Of a DNA stretch of 64,000 bases, positions 8,495-17,117 are shown in pieces. The stretch is taken from assembly GCF_030433855.1 (NCBI RefSeq), contig NZ_JARUXC010000007.1:124001-188000 (forward strand), read 5' to 3'. This DNA is from Agreia sp. PsM10. Its GTDB lineage: Bacteria; Actinomycetota; Actinomycetes; Actinomycetales; Microbacteriaceae. The translations under genes and the position numbers were made by a program. The notes beneath the pieces are model-generated. The model saw nothing but the letters and a program-made list of their open reading frames with translations. It searched no databases and had not been told where the DNA came from. The stretch's first letter is position 1; every line of letters starts with the position of its first letter.

Positions 8495-9244
8495 ATGCAT
8501 CTCACAGGCAACACGATTCTCATCACGGGCGGAACGTCCGGTATCGGCCTCGGCCTCGCTCTGCGCCTGCAGGCCGGCGGCAACAAGGTCATCATTGCCG
8601 GGCGACGCAGAGCGCTTATCGAGACGATCACGACCGAGCACCCGGGAATCGACGGCATCGAGCTCGACGTTGCCGATCCGGAGTCCATTGCTCACGCCCG
8701 CGCCCAGCTTGAGAAGAGTCACCCGCACCTGAATGTGCTCGTGAACAACGCCGGCATCATGCTGAAGGAGGATCTACTCGACCCGGCCGACGTCGGCATC
8801 GCAGAGCAGCACATCGCCATCAACCTGCTCGGCACCATCCGGTTGACGTACGCCCTCCTGCCGTTACTGGCAGGCAAAGCCGATGCCGCCATCGTCAACG
8901 TCACGTCATCGCTGGCTTTCGTTCCCTACCCGGTAACGCCCACCTACAACGCCACCAAGGCCGCGTTGCATTCGTTCACCGAGAGCCTTCGCGTCCAACT
9001 CTCGAGCGCAGCCACGGGCATCCAGGTCATCGAGATCGTTCCTCCGGGCGTTCGCACCGACCTTCTCGATCAGCGGGACAACGAACACGCCCTGCCCCTG
9101 GAGGACTTCCTCACCGAACTCCTGGGCCTGCTGCGCGACAACCCCGAGGCACGGGAACTCGTCGTCGACGCCGCCATGCCCATTCGTCATGCCCTCGCGA
9201 ACGGTTCCTACGACAAACTCCTGGACACATTCAGCAGCATCTGA
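8495..9244 (+). CDS. DltE-like short-chain dehydrogenase/reductase
   Basis: A 249-residue SDR with the canonical TGGTSGIG cofactor loop, NNAG motif, catalytic Ser (VTSSLAF) and YxxxK (YNATK). It is the same length as the SDR at 6710 and clearly homologous along its whole length, indicating duplication. The 3' neighbour at 9317 is an MmyB-like regulator in the same direction, 72 bases away, giving a regulator-SDR / SDR-regulator layout around the LLM gene. The ATG is preceded by a GGAG element. An NAD(P)-dependent alcohol or carbonyl substrate is expected; its identity is unknown. Confidence 0.9.
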   Translation: MHLTGNTILITGGTSGIGLGLALRLQAGGNKVIIAGRRRALIETITTEHPGIDGIELDVADPESIAHARAQLEKSHPHLNVLVNNAGIMLKEDLLDPADVGIAEQHIAINLLGTIRLTYALLPLLAGKADAAIVNVTSSLAFVPYPVTPTYNATKAALHSFTESLRVQLSSAATGIQVIEIVPPGVRTDLLDQRDNEHALPLEDFLTELLGLLRDNPEARELVVDAAMPIRHALANGSYDKLLDTFSSI

Positions 9245-9316
9245 ACAGTCACCCCTCGCGTAGGGGTGCATCGCTGGTCTCTGGATAGCCGTCGCGCAAG
9301 CGGCGAGGATGGATCC

Positions 9317-10174
9317 ATGAACAAAGAGGAACTCGCCTCCTTTCTGCGCGCGCGACGTGAGCTCCTGAGCCCACGAGACGTAGGTATGGTCGAAGGTCCG
9401 AGAAGACGGGCGCCCGGACTCCGGCGAGAAGAAGTCGCCCAACTCGCCGGAATGTCTACCGACTACTACGCGAAGCTCGAGCAGCAGCGCGCACCGCGCC
9501 CGTCGACGCAGATCACGGCCGCGCTCGCGCGCGCGCTCAGGCTGACTCTCGACGAACGCGATCACCTGTTCGTTCTCACGGGCCACAACGCGCCGACACG
9601 CTTCGAGCGCAGCGATCATGTCAGCCCCGCGCTGCTCGGAGTGCTGGACAGCCTTGTCGACACCCCCTGCCTGGTACAGACCGATCTGCTCGAAACCCTG
9701 GCGATGAACCCCCTCGCAGCCGCCCTCCTCGGAGACCAGACCCGCTTCGCCGGCCTGCACAGCAGCGGCTACCTTCGATGGTTTCTCGACCCGGAGGAGC
9801 GATCGATCTACCCTGCGGATACCCACGAACAACACGGCCGATCCCATGCCGCTCGACTGCGGGCCGCTATGGCGGCGGGAAGCGACACCGCGCGGGCCCA
9901 GCGCATCTATTCGGAGCTGCATAAGCACAGCACCGAATTCGTGCGTATGTGGGACCTCCACGAGGTTGCTCACCGATACGACGACTGCAAGACAATCCTT
10001 CATCCAGCACTCGGGCCGATCGAGGTGGACGGTCAGGTGCTCTTCACCGAGAATCACTCCCAGAGTCTCGTCGTTCTGACCACGCGTCCAGGATCGGCGA
10101 GTCGCGGCAAGATCGACCTGCTCAAGGTTCTCGGACGGCAGACATCGTCTTTCGACGCGACCCCCGCTGTGTAG
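9317..10174 (+). CDS. MmyB-like XRE-family transcriptional regulator
   Basis: A 285-residue regulator with the start MNKEELASFLRARRE, aligning with the paralogue at 5784-6611. The helix-turn-helix contains GLRREEVAQLAGMSTDYYAK. The MmyB domain ends in a LFTENHSQSLVVLTTRPGS segment. An upstream in-frame ATG at 9266 would add 17 unconserved residues and was rejected. The sequence GGATCC immediately before the ATG, with no ribosome-binding site, fits a leaderless mRNA. It probably regulates the SDR gene just upstream. Confidence 0.9.
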   Translation: MNKEELASFLRARRELLSPRDVGMVEGPRRRAPGLRREEVAQLAGMSTDYYAKLEQQRAPRPSTQITAALARALRLTLDERDHLFVLTGHNAPTRFERSDHVSPALLGVLDSLVDTPCLVQTDLLETLAMNPLAAALLGDQTRFAGLHSSGYLRWFLDPEERSIYPADTHEQHGRSHAARLRAAMAAGSDTARAQRIYSELHKHSTEFVRMWDLHEVAHRYDDCKTILHPALGPIEVDGQVLFTENHSQSLVVLTTRPGSASRGKIDLLKVLGRQTSSFDATPAV

Positions 10175-10244
10175 GTCAAGCGGCGGACATCCGGAGCGGG
10201 ACCGGTCACGTAGGTTGGGCATGGTCCCCTCGGAAGGAATCGCC

Positions 10245-12146
10245 ATGAGCATGGAAAGCGCCGCCTGGAGCTCGCTGTACAAGATCTCGAGCGCCAAAGG
10301 CGGCAAGAACGGCTTCTCCCGTGAATCCGTGCGGCGCATCCTGGCGTTCGCGGTGCCCTACCGGGCCAAGCTGGTGATCTTCATCGCGCTCTCCGTCGTG
10401 GGGGCTTTCCTCGCGGTCGCGACTCCGGTACTCGCCGGCCAGGTGGTCAACGTCATCGTGGCGCGGGGCGCGGTGAACACGATCGTGTGGCTCGCCATCG
10501 TCATCGCCCTCGTGGCCGTGGCCGATGCCGCCGTGTCACTCGTGACGCGCTGGTTCTCGGCGCGCATCGGCGAGGGCGTGATCCTGGATCTGCGCACCGC
10601 CGTCTTCAACCACGTGCAGAAGATGCCGATCGCCTTCTTCACCCGCACACGAACCGGCGCCCTCGTGAGCCGCCTGAACAACGATGTGATCGGCGCTCAG
10701 CAGGCCTTCAGCGGCACACTGTCCGGCGTCGTCACGAACCTCGTGGCGCTGATCCTCACCCTGATCGTCATGCTCAGCACCTCGTGGCTCGTGACGCTTC
10801 TCGCCGTGATCATGCTGCCCGTCTTCCTGATCCCCGCGCGCCGCATGGGCAGCCGCCTCGCCGCGTTGCGCCGCGAGGCAGCCGACCACAACTCCGCCAT
10901 GAGCACGCAGATGACCGAGCGCTTCTCAGCCCCCGGCGCCACCCTCGTCAAGCTGTTCGGGAGGCCCGATGAGGAGGCCGAGGAGTTCCGCGTGCGCGCC
11001 GCCCGTGTGCGCGACATCGGAGTGCGCTCGACGACGCTGCAGTTCATCTTCGTCACCGCACTGACGCTCGTCTCCGCTCTCGCCCTTGCGCTCGTCTACG
11101 GGCTCGGCGGTTTCCTGGCACTCGCCGGCCAGCTCGACACCGGCGACGTGGTCACGCTGGCGCTCCTCCTCACCCGCCTCTACGTTCCGCTGACCGGCCT
11201 CGCGAGCGCCCGGGTCGAGATCATGAGCGCGGTGGTCAGCTTCGAGCGCGTCTTCGAGGTGCTCGATCTCGAACCGCTCATCCAGGAGAAGCCCGGCGCG
11301 GCATCCGTGCCCGACGGCCCGGTATCGGTCGAGTTCGACGACGTGCGCTTCGCCTACCCGAGCGCCGACAAGGTGTCGCTCGCCTCCCTGGAGGAGGTCT
11401 CGACGCTGGACACCCGCGGCGGCGAAGAGGTGCTGCACGGCATCTCGTTCCGCATCGAGCCGGGGCAGACCGTCGCCCTCGTCGGCACGTCCGGCGCCGG
11501 CAAGTCCACGATCGCGCAGCTGCTCTCGCGCCTCTACGACGTCGACAGCGGCGCCGTGCGCCTCGCAGGGCTGGATGTGCGCGACGTCACCTTCGCCTCC
11601 CTGCGGCACACCCTCGGCATGGTGACGCAAGACGGCCACCTGTTCCACGAGACCATCCTGTCCAATCTCCGTCTCGCGAGGCCGGATGCATCCACCGACG
11701 ACGTGTGGGACGCCGTGCGTCGCGCACGGCTCGAGCCGCTCATCCGGTCGCTGCCCGACCAGCTCGACACCATGGTGGGAGAGCGCGGCTACCGCCTCTC
11801 AGGCGGGGAGCGCCAGCGGATGACCATCGCGAGGCTCCTGCTCGCCCAGCCGCGCGTCGTCATCCTCGACGAGGCGACGGCGGCGCTGGACTCGACGTCG
11901 GAGGCCGCCGTGCAGGCGGCGCTCAGCGAGGCGCTCGAGGGACGCACGGCGATGGTGATCGCTCACCGACTCTCGACTATTCGCAGCGCGGACATGATCC
12001 TCGTGGTCGAAGACGGCTCGATCGTGGAGCGCGGCACGCATGACGAACTGCTCGCTGCGGGAGGGCGGTACGAGGAGCTGCACCGCACCCAGTTCGCGGT
12101 GCAGAAGAACGTTGCGGCAGATCACGAAGCGGTGAGCGGGGCCTAG
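10245..12146 (+). CDS. ABC-type exporter, fused permease and ATPase
   Basis: A 633-residue half-transporter. The N-terminal six-helix ABC membrane domain spans residues about 35-320, with the MPIAFFTRTRTGALVSRLNND intracellular loop (21-residue region near 135-155). The C-terminal ATPase has Walker A GTSGAGKST, signature LSGGERQR, Walker B VVILDEATAALD and H-loop AHRLSTI. Such homodimeric or heterodimeric exporters move drugs, lipids or peptides outward. ATG 10245 was chosen for the GGAAGGAAT ribosome-binding site just before it; ATG 10221 and the earlier in-frame start lack one. It is isolated, with no partner half-transporter and no substrate-linked neighbour. A palindrome follows the stop codon. 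Confidence 0.93.
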   Translation: MSMESAAWSSLYKISSAKGGKNGFSRESVRRILAFAVPYRAKLVIFIALSVVGAFLAVATPVLAGQVVNVIVARGAVNTIVWLAIVIALVAVADAAVSLVTRWFSARIGEGVILDLRTAVFNHVQKMPIAFFTRTRTGALVSRLNNDVIGAQQAFSGTLSGVVTNLVALILTLIVMLSTSWLVTLLAVIMLPVFLIPARRMGSRLAALRREAADHNSAMSTQMTERFSAPGATLVKLFGRPDEEAEEFRVRAARVRDIGVRSTTLQFIFVTALTLVSALALALVYGLGGFLALAGQLDTGDVVTLALLLTRLYVPLTGLASARVEIMSAVVSFERVFEVLDLEPLIQEKPGAASVPDGPVSVEFDDVRFAYPSADKVSLASLEEVSTLDTRGGEEVLHGISFRIEPGQTVALVGTSGAGKSTIAQLLSRLYDVDSGAVRLAGLDVRDVTFASLRHTLGMVTQDGHLFHETILSNLRLARPDASTDDVWDAVRRARLEPLIRSLPDQLDTMVGERGYRLSGGERQRMTIARLLLAQPRVVILDEATAALDSTSEAAVQAALSEALEGRTAMVIAHRLSTIRSADMILVVEDGSIVERGTHDELLAAGGRYEELHRTQFAVQKNVAADHEAVSGA

Positions 12147-12162
12147 TCGCTGAGCTCAGCGA
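12147..12162. terminator. Perfect 16-bp palindrome after the ABC exporter
   Basis: TCGCTGAGCTCAGCGA directly follows the TAG of the exporter and lies between convergent genes. It could form a short stem as part of a weak terminator; no T-run follows, so this is tentative. Confidence 0.3.
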
Positions 12163-12189
12163 TCCTGCCTGGATCGATGCGCCCTCCCG

Positions 12190-13344
12190 CTAAATCGGGT
12201 CCTCGGTGAGAATCCTCGGCAGCAGCCCAGAGACATCGAGGCGATTGACCATGTGAACCGTCAATTCGTTGGGGGCGAAGATGAGTTGGTATGAACGCGC
12301 TCCCGGAGCAACCGCCCTCAGCAGATTCCGATCCGTCAGTCGCCGAATTGCTTGGCTGCGGGTGGATGGCGAACCTGGCAGAGCCTTGTCGAGATCGCCA
12401 GCCTTGACGATCGTCTTGCGCGCCGCGACGCCCAAAGCGGCAGCTTCCCCCGATGTCAGACCTCCAGCAGAACGCAATCGTTCAATGGCGGGGATGAGCA
12501 ATTCGTTCGTGACAAAGTTCTGATCTGTCAGACGACCTAGTTTCTTCAGATCTGTATTAAGCCCCGAGAGCACGTAGGTGCACCAGGCCACAATCCCCTC
12601 GTCAGACAGAGAGTCCGCAGCCTCTAGATTGTCGTAATATCCCTGCCGATCCGAACCGAATACCGCCGTGGGATTCACGGCACGATAGTCCGATGCCGAC
12701 GTATATCCCTGCTTGACGAGCATTGCGTATGTGAGTAGCCGAGCAGTTCGCCCATTGCCATTGCCGAATGGGTGAATCCATAGAAAGCGGTGGTGGGCAA
12801 TGGCGGTCTGCAGCAACTGCATTTGAGGCTCAACCTCTTCACCTATGAAGTCGATGAGCGTGGACATGTGGTCTGGCACATCAGCTGGCCACGGCGGCCG
12901 ATGGTTTGACCGCCCGATCGACACCTCTCCCAGCCGATACGCGCCCGGAGTTCGATCTCCCTCACGACTCAGATCTGAAACCACGATCCGATGGAGCTCT
13001 CGGATGAACATGTGGTTGATCGGCGATGTCGCTGCCGTTTGCTCAATAAAATCGACCGCTCGCTGGATGTTGAGGATCTCCTCCACCCCGTCATTTCGCA
13101 TGCTTGATCGAGAAGAATCCCGGAGGCCCGCCGCGCCAGTGACCGCGTCGAGTATCGAAGTCCTGTTTCCTTCGATTCGCGCGGACATAATGCTTGTCAA
13201 AAGTTGAAAAAGATCCTTGAGCTGGAGGAAGACCTCGCTCGGTGTGGTTCCTCGGTTGAGATTGGTGCGTTCGCGCTCAAGTTCTATCACGGCACGAGTC
13301 AAATCGCTGTCGAACGAGAATTGGGGATATTTAATTTCGTTCAT
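12190..13344 (-). CDS. Fic-domain AMP-transferase (class II, N-terminal inhibitory helix)
   Basis: A 384-residue Fic protein. The active-site motif HPFGNGNGR is at residues 191-199, with the AMPylation histidine H191. The inhibitory motif (S/T)xxxE(G/N) is at residues 54-59 (SARIEG), N-terminal to the Fic core, which makes it a class II, self-inhibited enzyme. The C-terminal third (about 290-384) resembles a winged helix (TRSQAIRRLTDRNLLR), as in DNA-binding Fic relatives, so it may autoregulate. Known class II Fic proteins transfer AMP to Thr, Tyr or Ser of partner proteins. The upstream 250 bases are very AT-rich, with a tandem 9-bp repeat and an inverted repeat, and separate it from a divergent unknown zinc-finger protein. 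No antitoxin-size partner is seen. Confidence 0.92.
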   Translation of the reverse strand: MNEIKYPQFSFDSDLTRAVIELERERTNLNRGTTPSEVFLQLKDLFQLLTSIMSARIEGNRTSILDAVTGAAGLRDSSRSSMRNDGVEEILNIQRAVDFIEQTAATSPINHMFIRELHRIVVSDLSREGDRTPGAYRLGEVSIGRSNHRPPWPADVPDHMSTLIDFIGEEVEPQMQLLQTAIAHHRFLWIHPFGNGNGRTARLLTYAMLVKQGYTSASDYRAVNPTAVFGSDRQGYYDNLEAADSLSDEGIVAWCTYVLSGLNTDLKKLGRLTDQNFVTNELLIPAIERLRSAGGLTSGEAAALGVAARKTIVKAGDLDKALPGSPSTRSQAIRRLTDRNLLRAVAPGARSYQLIFAPNELTVHMVNRLDVSGLLPRILTEDPI

Positions 13345-13372
13345 GAAAGCATTTTATTGCTATCTATTTTGA

Positions 13373-13390
13373 TATTGCATTTATTGCATT
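13373..13390. repeat. Tandem 9-bp direct repeat in the Fic promoter region
   Basis: TATTGCATT occurs twice back to back, starting 29 bases upstream of the Fic start codon, within an AT-rich spacer. Further TATTGC-like words lie nearby (around 13365). It may be an operator or phased binding site for the winged-helix region of Fic or another regulator. Confidence 0.45.
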
Positions 13391-13423
13391 ACTTGCTTTT
13401 ATTTGACTGCTATAGGTCGTGGA

Positions 13424-13444
13424 ATTTGAATATCGAATTCAAAT
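13424..13444. promoter_or_regulatory. Inverted repeat, candidate operator between Fic and the zinc-finger gene
   Basis: ATTTGAAT - ATCGA - ATTCAAAT: perfect 8-bp arms around a 5-bp spacer in the divergent intergenic region 13345-13597. Its AT content contrasts sharply with the surrounding DNA. Confidence 0.45.
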
Positions 13445-13597
13445 CAGGTAATCCAATTATTTAAATTATTTCTTATATCCAATTTATTTACGATTCACCC
13501 GCAAATAGAAACATCGGGATCGTGAGCGTCATCGACAGAACCATGTGGTTAGCCAATATTGCCAGTGACGTGTCGGCGGCTCAGTCGATAATTAACC

Positions 13598-15271
13598 ATG
13601 ACTTCCACATTCGAACCGTCAAGCATCATCTTGCAGGTTGTGCAGAATGGCGACGCCCCTCTTGAACTTCAGTCGGTCGGGGCCGCATATTGGAGCATCC
13701 GGAATGTCGACATTGAGACAGGTGAACCCGTCTGGGCTCACCGAACGAGCGACATCGGATTCAAAGTCTGGTCAGGAACAGCGCATTACGCGGCGGCGGC
13801 AGCTGTCTCTGCCACAGCTCCGTCCTTCGAATGCTCGACTTGCGGAGAACCGCTTACTCTTGCATCGCGACGGGCGCTGACCGATGCTATCCGCGGCAAG
13901 GACGTTGAATGCCGTTCGTGCAATCCGTCGGTGAATGAGCGCGCGGCAAAGATCCTCGACCCAAAGGCCATTGATGAACGATCGCGACGGGCGTCCGCTA
14001 CAAAGGCAGCTCAGCTGGCAGCGGTCGCATTGCGCGAACTAGACGACGACCGACGGAGCGCACTCGCTAAGCGGTACCCAGTCGAAGACACCAGCGGTGA
14101 ATACCTCCTCGATCGCGCCTCGTTCTTGGCCAGGATCGGGGCGCTCACAGTTATCCACGCGACCGGAGACCACGGCGGACTTGTCTATCCGGTGGAGACT
14201 CACACTGACGAGATAGGGCCAAACTACTCACTTAGTCATGAGCTGTTCAAAGCCGCCTGGTGGGAAGACCTCCTTCAAATTCATCCGTCCTCACCACTTG
14301 ACGCGTTCGTTTGGAATGGATCGAGTCTCGGAGACAGCATCTATGCGAACCGAGTTCGATTCTTCTTTCCAGGTGTTGGGACTCTGGAAAAGCGACGTGA
14401 AGATTTCGCACGGGATCTCCGGCTCCGTCTTTCTCTCCCGACGATGTGGTCAACAGAACGCGCGGAGCTTTCTGCACTCGCAGGGCGAATTATTGCCGAC
14501 GAATCAGGCCGTTACTTCGTTCACATGCTGCGCGAGCACAACCTGCCCGATCTGACCGAAACCCACGAAGAGGCGCTTCGAACGACAACTACACGAGGAG
14601 CACGTAGTTTCGCAATCGGACATCTGTACCGGATGGCATGGTCGTCTGCTCGTGATGCGTCCAGCGCACACCAGCGCCACTCCGGTATGTCAAAAGAGAA
14701 CGCGATCACTTACGGCCTCAAGCAACTCGAGCGGTGGGTGCAGCGGGCAATCGATAATCCGAGCATTCTCAATGAGCCGTTCAACGAAGACAAGAAGACT
14801 CTGCCGCTTTCCGCTGTTACTGGGGTGGTCTTCCGTACGATCATGGGCCTCGACCCGATGACCGCCAGCTCGGCCGACATCGCAGACGCGCTCCGCGGAT
14901 CGCCGGATTCGGAACTACTGCGGCAGTGCGACCAGAGCATCCCCGATCGTCATGAACTAATTGAGTGGATTCGCACCTCGAACAAGTGGGACGCCGTGAA
15001 CTTTCGCCGCACGGTCGCACAACTCGAGGATTGGGAGCCCGAACTCTGCGCACCGCACTGCGCACACGACGGCGCTGGCCGGGTAGCAAAAGAAAGCGGC
15101 CGACTGTTTGACCGGGTTATCGCACGAGTCGGAGACAGGGACGCCGTCATTCTGACGTCCGAAGCGACGGCTATAGCCAACGCGCTCCGGGAGGGAGTCA
15201 GAACGGGCGATGCGTTGCTTGGCGAGATCGTTCGGCTGCTTGACGATCCATCCCACGCGTCCTTCACGTGA
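13598..15271 (+). CDS. Hypothetical protein with a C4 zinc-finger-like motif
   Basis: A 557-residue protein I cannot assign to a family. Residues 79-108 hold two CxxC pairs (C79/C82 and C105/C108), a typical zinc-ribbon spacing that may bind DNA, RNA or a protein. The rest is mostly alpha-helical, charged and soluble, with no ATPase, helicase or nuclease motif that I can identify; the last 60 residues are a helical tail (ILTSEATAIANALREG). There is no ribosome-binding site, but GATAAT (13587-13592) ends 5 bases before the ATG, so a leaderless transcript is likely. Codon use is less GC-biased than in housekeeping genes. It is divergent from Fic and may form an acquired island with it; a defence or stress function is conjecture. 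Confidence 0.75.
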   Translation: MTSTFEPSSIILQVVQNGDAPLELQSVGAAYWSIRNVDIETGEPVWAHRTSDIGFKVWSGTAHYAAAAAVSATAPSFECSTCGEPLTLASRRALTDAIRGKDVECRSCNPSVNERAAKILDPKAIDERSRRASATKAAQLAAVALRELDDDRRSALAKRYPVEDTSGEYLLDRASFLARIGALTVIHATGDHGGLVYPVETHTDEIGPNYSLSHELFKAAWWEDLLQIHPSSPLDAFVWNGSSLGDSIYANRVRFFFPGVGTLEKRREDFARDLRLRLSLPTMWSTERAELSALAGRIIADESGRYFVHMLREHNLPDLTETHEEALRTTTTRGARSFAIGHLYRMAWSSARDASSAHQRHSGMSKENAITYGLKQLERWVQRAIDNPSILNEPFNEDKKTLPLSAVTGVVFRTIMGLDPMTASSADIADALRGSPDSELLRQCDQSIPDRHELIEWIRTSNKWDAVNFRRTVAQLEDWEPELCAPHCAHDGAGRVAKESGRLFDRVIARVGDRDAVILTSEATAIANALREGVRTGDALLGEIVRLLDDPSHASFT

Positions 15272-15546
15272 TCTACGACTCGCAACGAAGTCGTCACTTT
15301 CACGGCCAGATCGGCGGCGGCATCCGGAACCCGCGTTGCGGCAACCACCGTCGTCAACGAGGGGGCGACCAGTCGTGTTGACGGATGCTCTCGCGGCGAC
15401 TCGGCTCGGCCCCTCGTCAGCGCACCCCGCGGCCGCTTCCCCTCTTGCCACCAGTGCCGTGATGCGCTGCCGCTCACCGCGGCCATAGGACTCCTCGGTT
15501 AGCGCTACAGAGATTGCGTTACTTGGGCAGCAGTCCGAGCTGCCGC

Positions 15547-16404
15547 CTAGTACCGGTAGAACCCCTCGCCCGTCGCGACGCCCAGCTTGCCCTGGTCGAT
15601 GAAGTTCGTCTTGAGGTACGCGGCCCAGGCCTGCGATCCCGGCTCCGGGTTCGCCGACGCGATGTTGTAGGCGGTCGTGAGTCCGACGACGTCGTAGATC
15701 TGGAACGGTCCGACGGGCGCTCCCGTGCCGATGCGCCAGGTCTTGTCGACGGTCTCCGGGTCGGCGATGCCCTGAAGAACAAGGCCGGCCGCGGCATTGA
15801 GCAGAGGCACCAGAAGGGAGTTGAGAACGTAGCCCGCCTTCTCCTTCTTCAGCTCGATGGGCACGAGTCCGCTGCGTTCGGCGAAGTCGACCACCGAGCG
15901 GTAGACATCCGGGTCGGTGTCGGTCGTGCCCATGATCTCAGCCGTGTTCTGGCGCCAGACCTGGTTCGCGTAGTGCAGCGCGAGAAAGCGGTCGGCGCGC
16001 CCGGTGAAGTCCTTCAGGTCGCTGGGCAGCAGCGTCGACGAGTTGGTGGCGAAGATCGTCTTCTGCGGAGCCGCCTCGGCGAGCCGCTGGTAGAGGTCGC
16101 GCTTGATGTCGATGCTCTCCGGCGCCGCCTCGATCACCAGGTCGGCATCGGCCACGGCCTGCGCGAGATCGCTCGAATACCGGATGCCGGCAGCCGCCGC
16201 CTCGGTCGACTCGGGCGTGGCCCCGGCCACTTTGTCGGCCACATACACCGGCGCCAGTTGGGCGATGCGCGTGCGGGCGTGCTCGAGCGCGTCGTCGGTG
16301 ACGTCGTAGGCCGTCACAGAGAATCCGTGGAAGGCGGCCTGGTACGCAATCTGCGAACCGAGTACTCCGGTGCCGATGACGGTGACGTTCTGGATGGTGG
16401 ACAT
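15547..16404 (-). CDS. 3-hydroxyacyl-CoA dehydrogenase
   Basis: A 285-residue single-chain 3-hydroxyacyl-CoA dehydrogenase. The N-terminal NAD fold has GTGVLGSQIA at residues 11-20. The middle holds the family ATNSSTLLPSDL segment and the catalytic-histidine loop FLALHYANQVW. The C-terminal helical domain includes GYVLNSLLVPLLNAA and a YDVVGLTTAYNI motif. It oxidises L-3-hydroxyacyl-CoA to the 3-keto form with NAD+. It lies 13 bases downstream of a TetR regulator on the same strand and is divergent from a monooxygenase-hydrolase fusion, so it may finish degradation of the acid or alcohol that the fusion releases. Confidence 0.9.
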   Translation of the reverse strand: MSTIQNVTVIGTGVLGSQIAYQAAFHGFSVTAYDVTDDALEHARTRIAQLAPVYVADKVAGATPESTEAAAAGIRYSSDLAQAVADADLVIEAAPESIDIKRDLYQRLAEAAPQKTIFATNSSTLLPSDLKDFTGRADRFLALHYANQVWRQNTAEIMGTTDTDPDVYRSVVDFAERSGLVPIELKKEKAGYVLNSLLVPLLNAAAGLVLQGIADPETVDKTWRIGTGAPVGPFQIYDVVGLTTAYNIASANPEPGSQAWAAYLKTNFIDQGKLGVATGEGFYRY

Positions 16405-16417
16405 GGTGGTGCTCCTT

Positions 16418-17047
16418 TTACTTAGAGGTTGAGATGACGCCGTAGATGCTCTGCACCCACACGGCGACGAGAACGTCGAGTTCGGCGCCGGCCGTGACGG
16501 CCGGATGCTCGCCCGTGGCCGCGGCGAGCAGCACGCGCTCGTTCATAAGATTCAGCGATGCCGCGAGATCACGAGCCTGGATGCCGTCGGGCGCGGCCCC
16601 GCGGGCCCGTTCCGCCTCGATGACCTCGGCCGTGTAATCGACCCAGCTCAGCATCGAGCGCGACCAGAGGTCATGCACCTCGGCGTTGCGCGAGCGCACC
16701 GACATGGCGGCCGTCGCGACAGCGCGGTGCTCGGAGAAGACCTCGATGAATACCGCGATCGAGCGGCGCCATGCCGAGGCGGGGTCGGCCTCGAACTCGC
16801 GCGGCAGTGCTCCGACGCGCTCCTCCACCTGACGGATCACGCGGTCGAGCAAAGCGAGCAGCACCGCCTCTTTCGAGGCGAAGTAGAAGTAGAAGGTCGG
16901 GCGAGAGATGCCGGCGCCCTTCGCCAGCTCATCGATCGAGAGGCTGTCGAAGTCGCGCGACTGGAGCAGCGCCTCGGTGGTGACGAGGATCGCCTCCTGG
17001 CGATCATCTCCGGAGGGGCGGGAAGCGCGCCGTGATCGTTCTGCCAT
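16418..17047 (-). CDS. TetR/AcrR-family transcriptional regulator
   Basis: A 209-residue TetR protein. The N-terminal helix-turn-helix lies at residues about 18-65, with the classical FDSLSIDELAKGAGISRPTFY / FYFASKEAVL pattern. The C-terminal ligand domain resembles the EthR/KstR2-like group. It is the first gene of a two-gene operon with the hydroxyacyl-CoA dehydrogenase and is divergent from the monooxygenase fusion at 17118. A 19-bp near-perfect palindrome in the 70-base gap is its likely operator, so it probably represses both directions. Confidence 0.92.
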   Translation of the reverse strand: MAERSRRASRPSGDDRQEAILVTTEALLQSRDFDSLSIDELAKGAGISRPTFYFYFASKEAVLLALLDRVIRQVEERVGALPREFEADPASAWRRSIAVFIEVFSEHRAVATAAMSVRSRNAEVHDLWSRSMLSWVDYTAEVIEAERARGAAPDGIQARDLAASLNLMNERVLLAAATGEHPAVTAGAELDVLVAVWVQSIYGVISTSK

Positions 17048-17066
17048 GCCTCCACGCTAGCACTTC

Positions 17067-17085
17067 ACTCGACACGGTGTTGAGT
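17067..17085. promoter_or_regulatory. Candidate TetR operator
   Basis: ACTCGACACGGTGTTGAGT is a 19-bp inverted repeat with a single mismatched pair (plus centre), between the divergent TetR gene and the monooxygenase fusion. A second, weaker dyad, TCGAC-N5-GTCGA, follows at 17089-17103, adjacent to the start of the fusion gene. Confidence 0.6.
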
Positions 17086-17117
17086 AATTCGACAGTCCGT
17101 CGAGTAGAGTGGTCGAC

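Noticed and set aside
10926-11648. 240-codon frame antisense to the ABC exporter
   Set aside because: Low-complexity composition typical of an antisense shadow of a GC-rich gene; the exporter is unambiguous.
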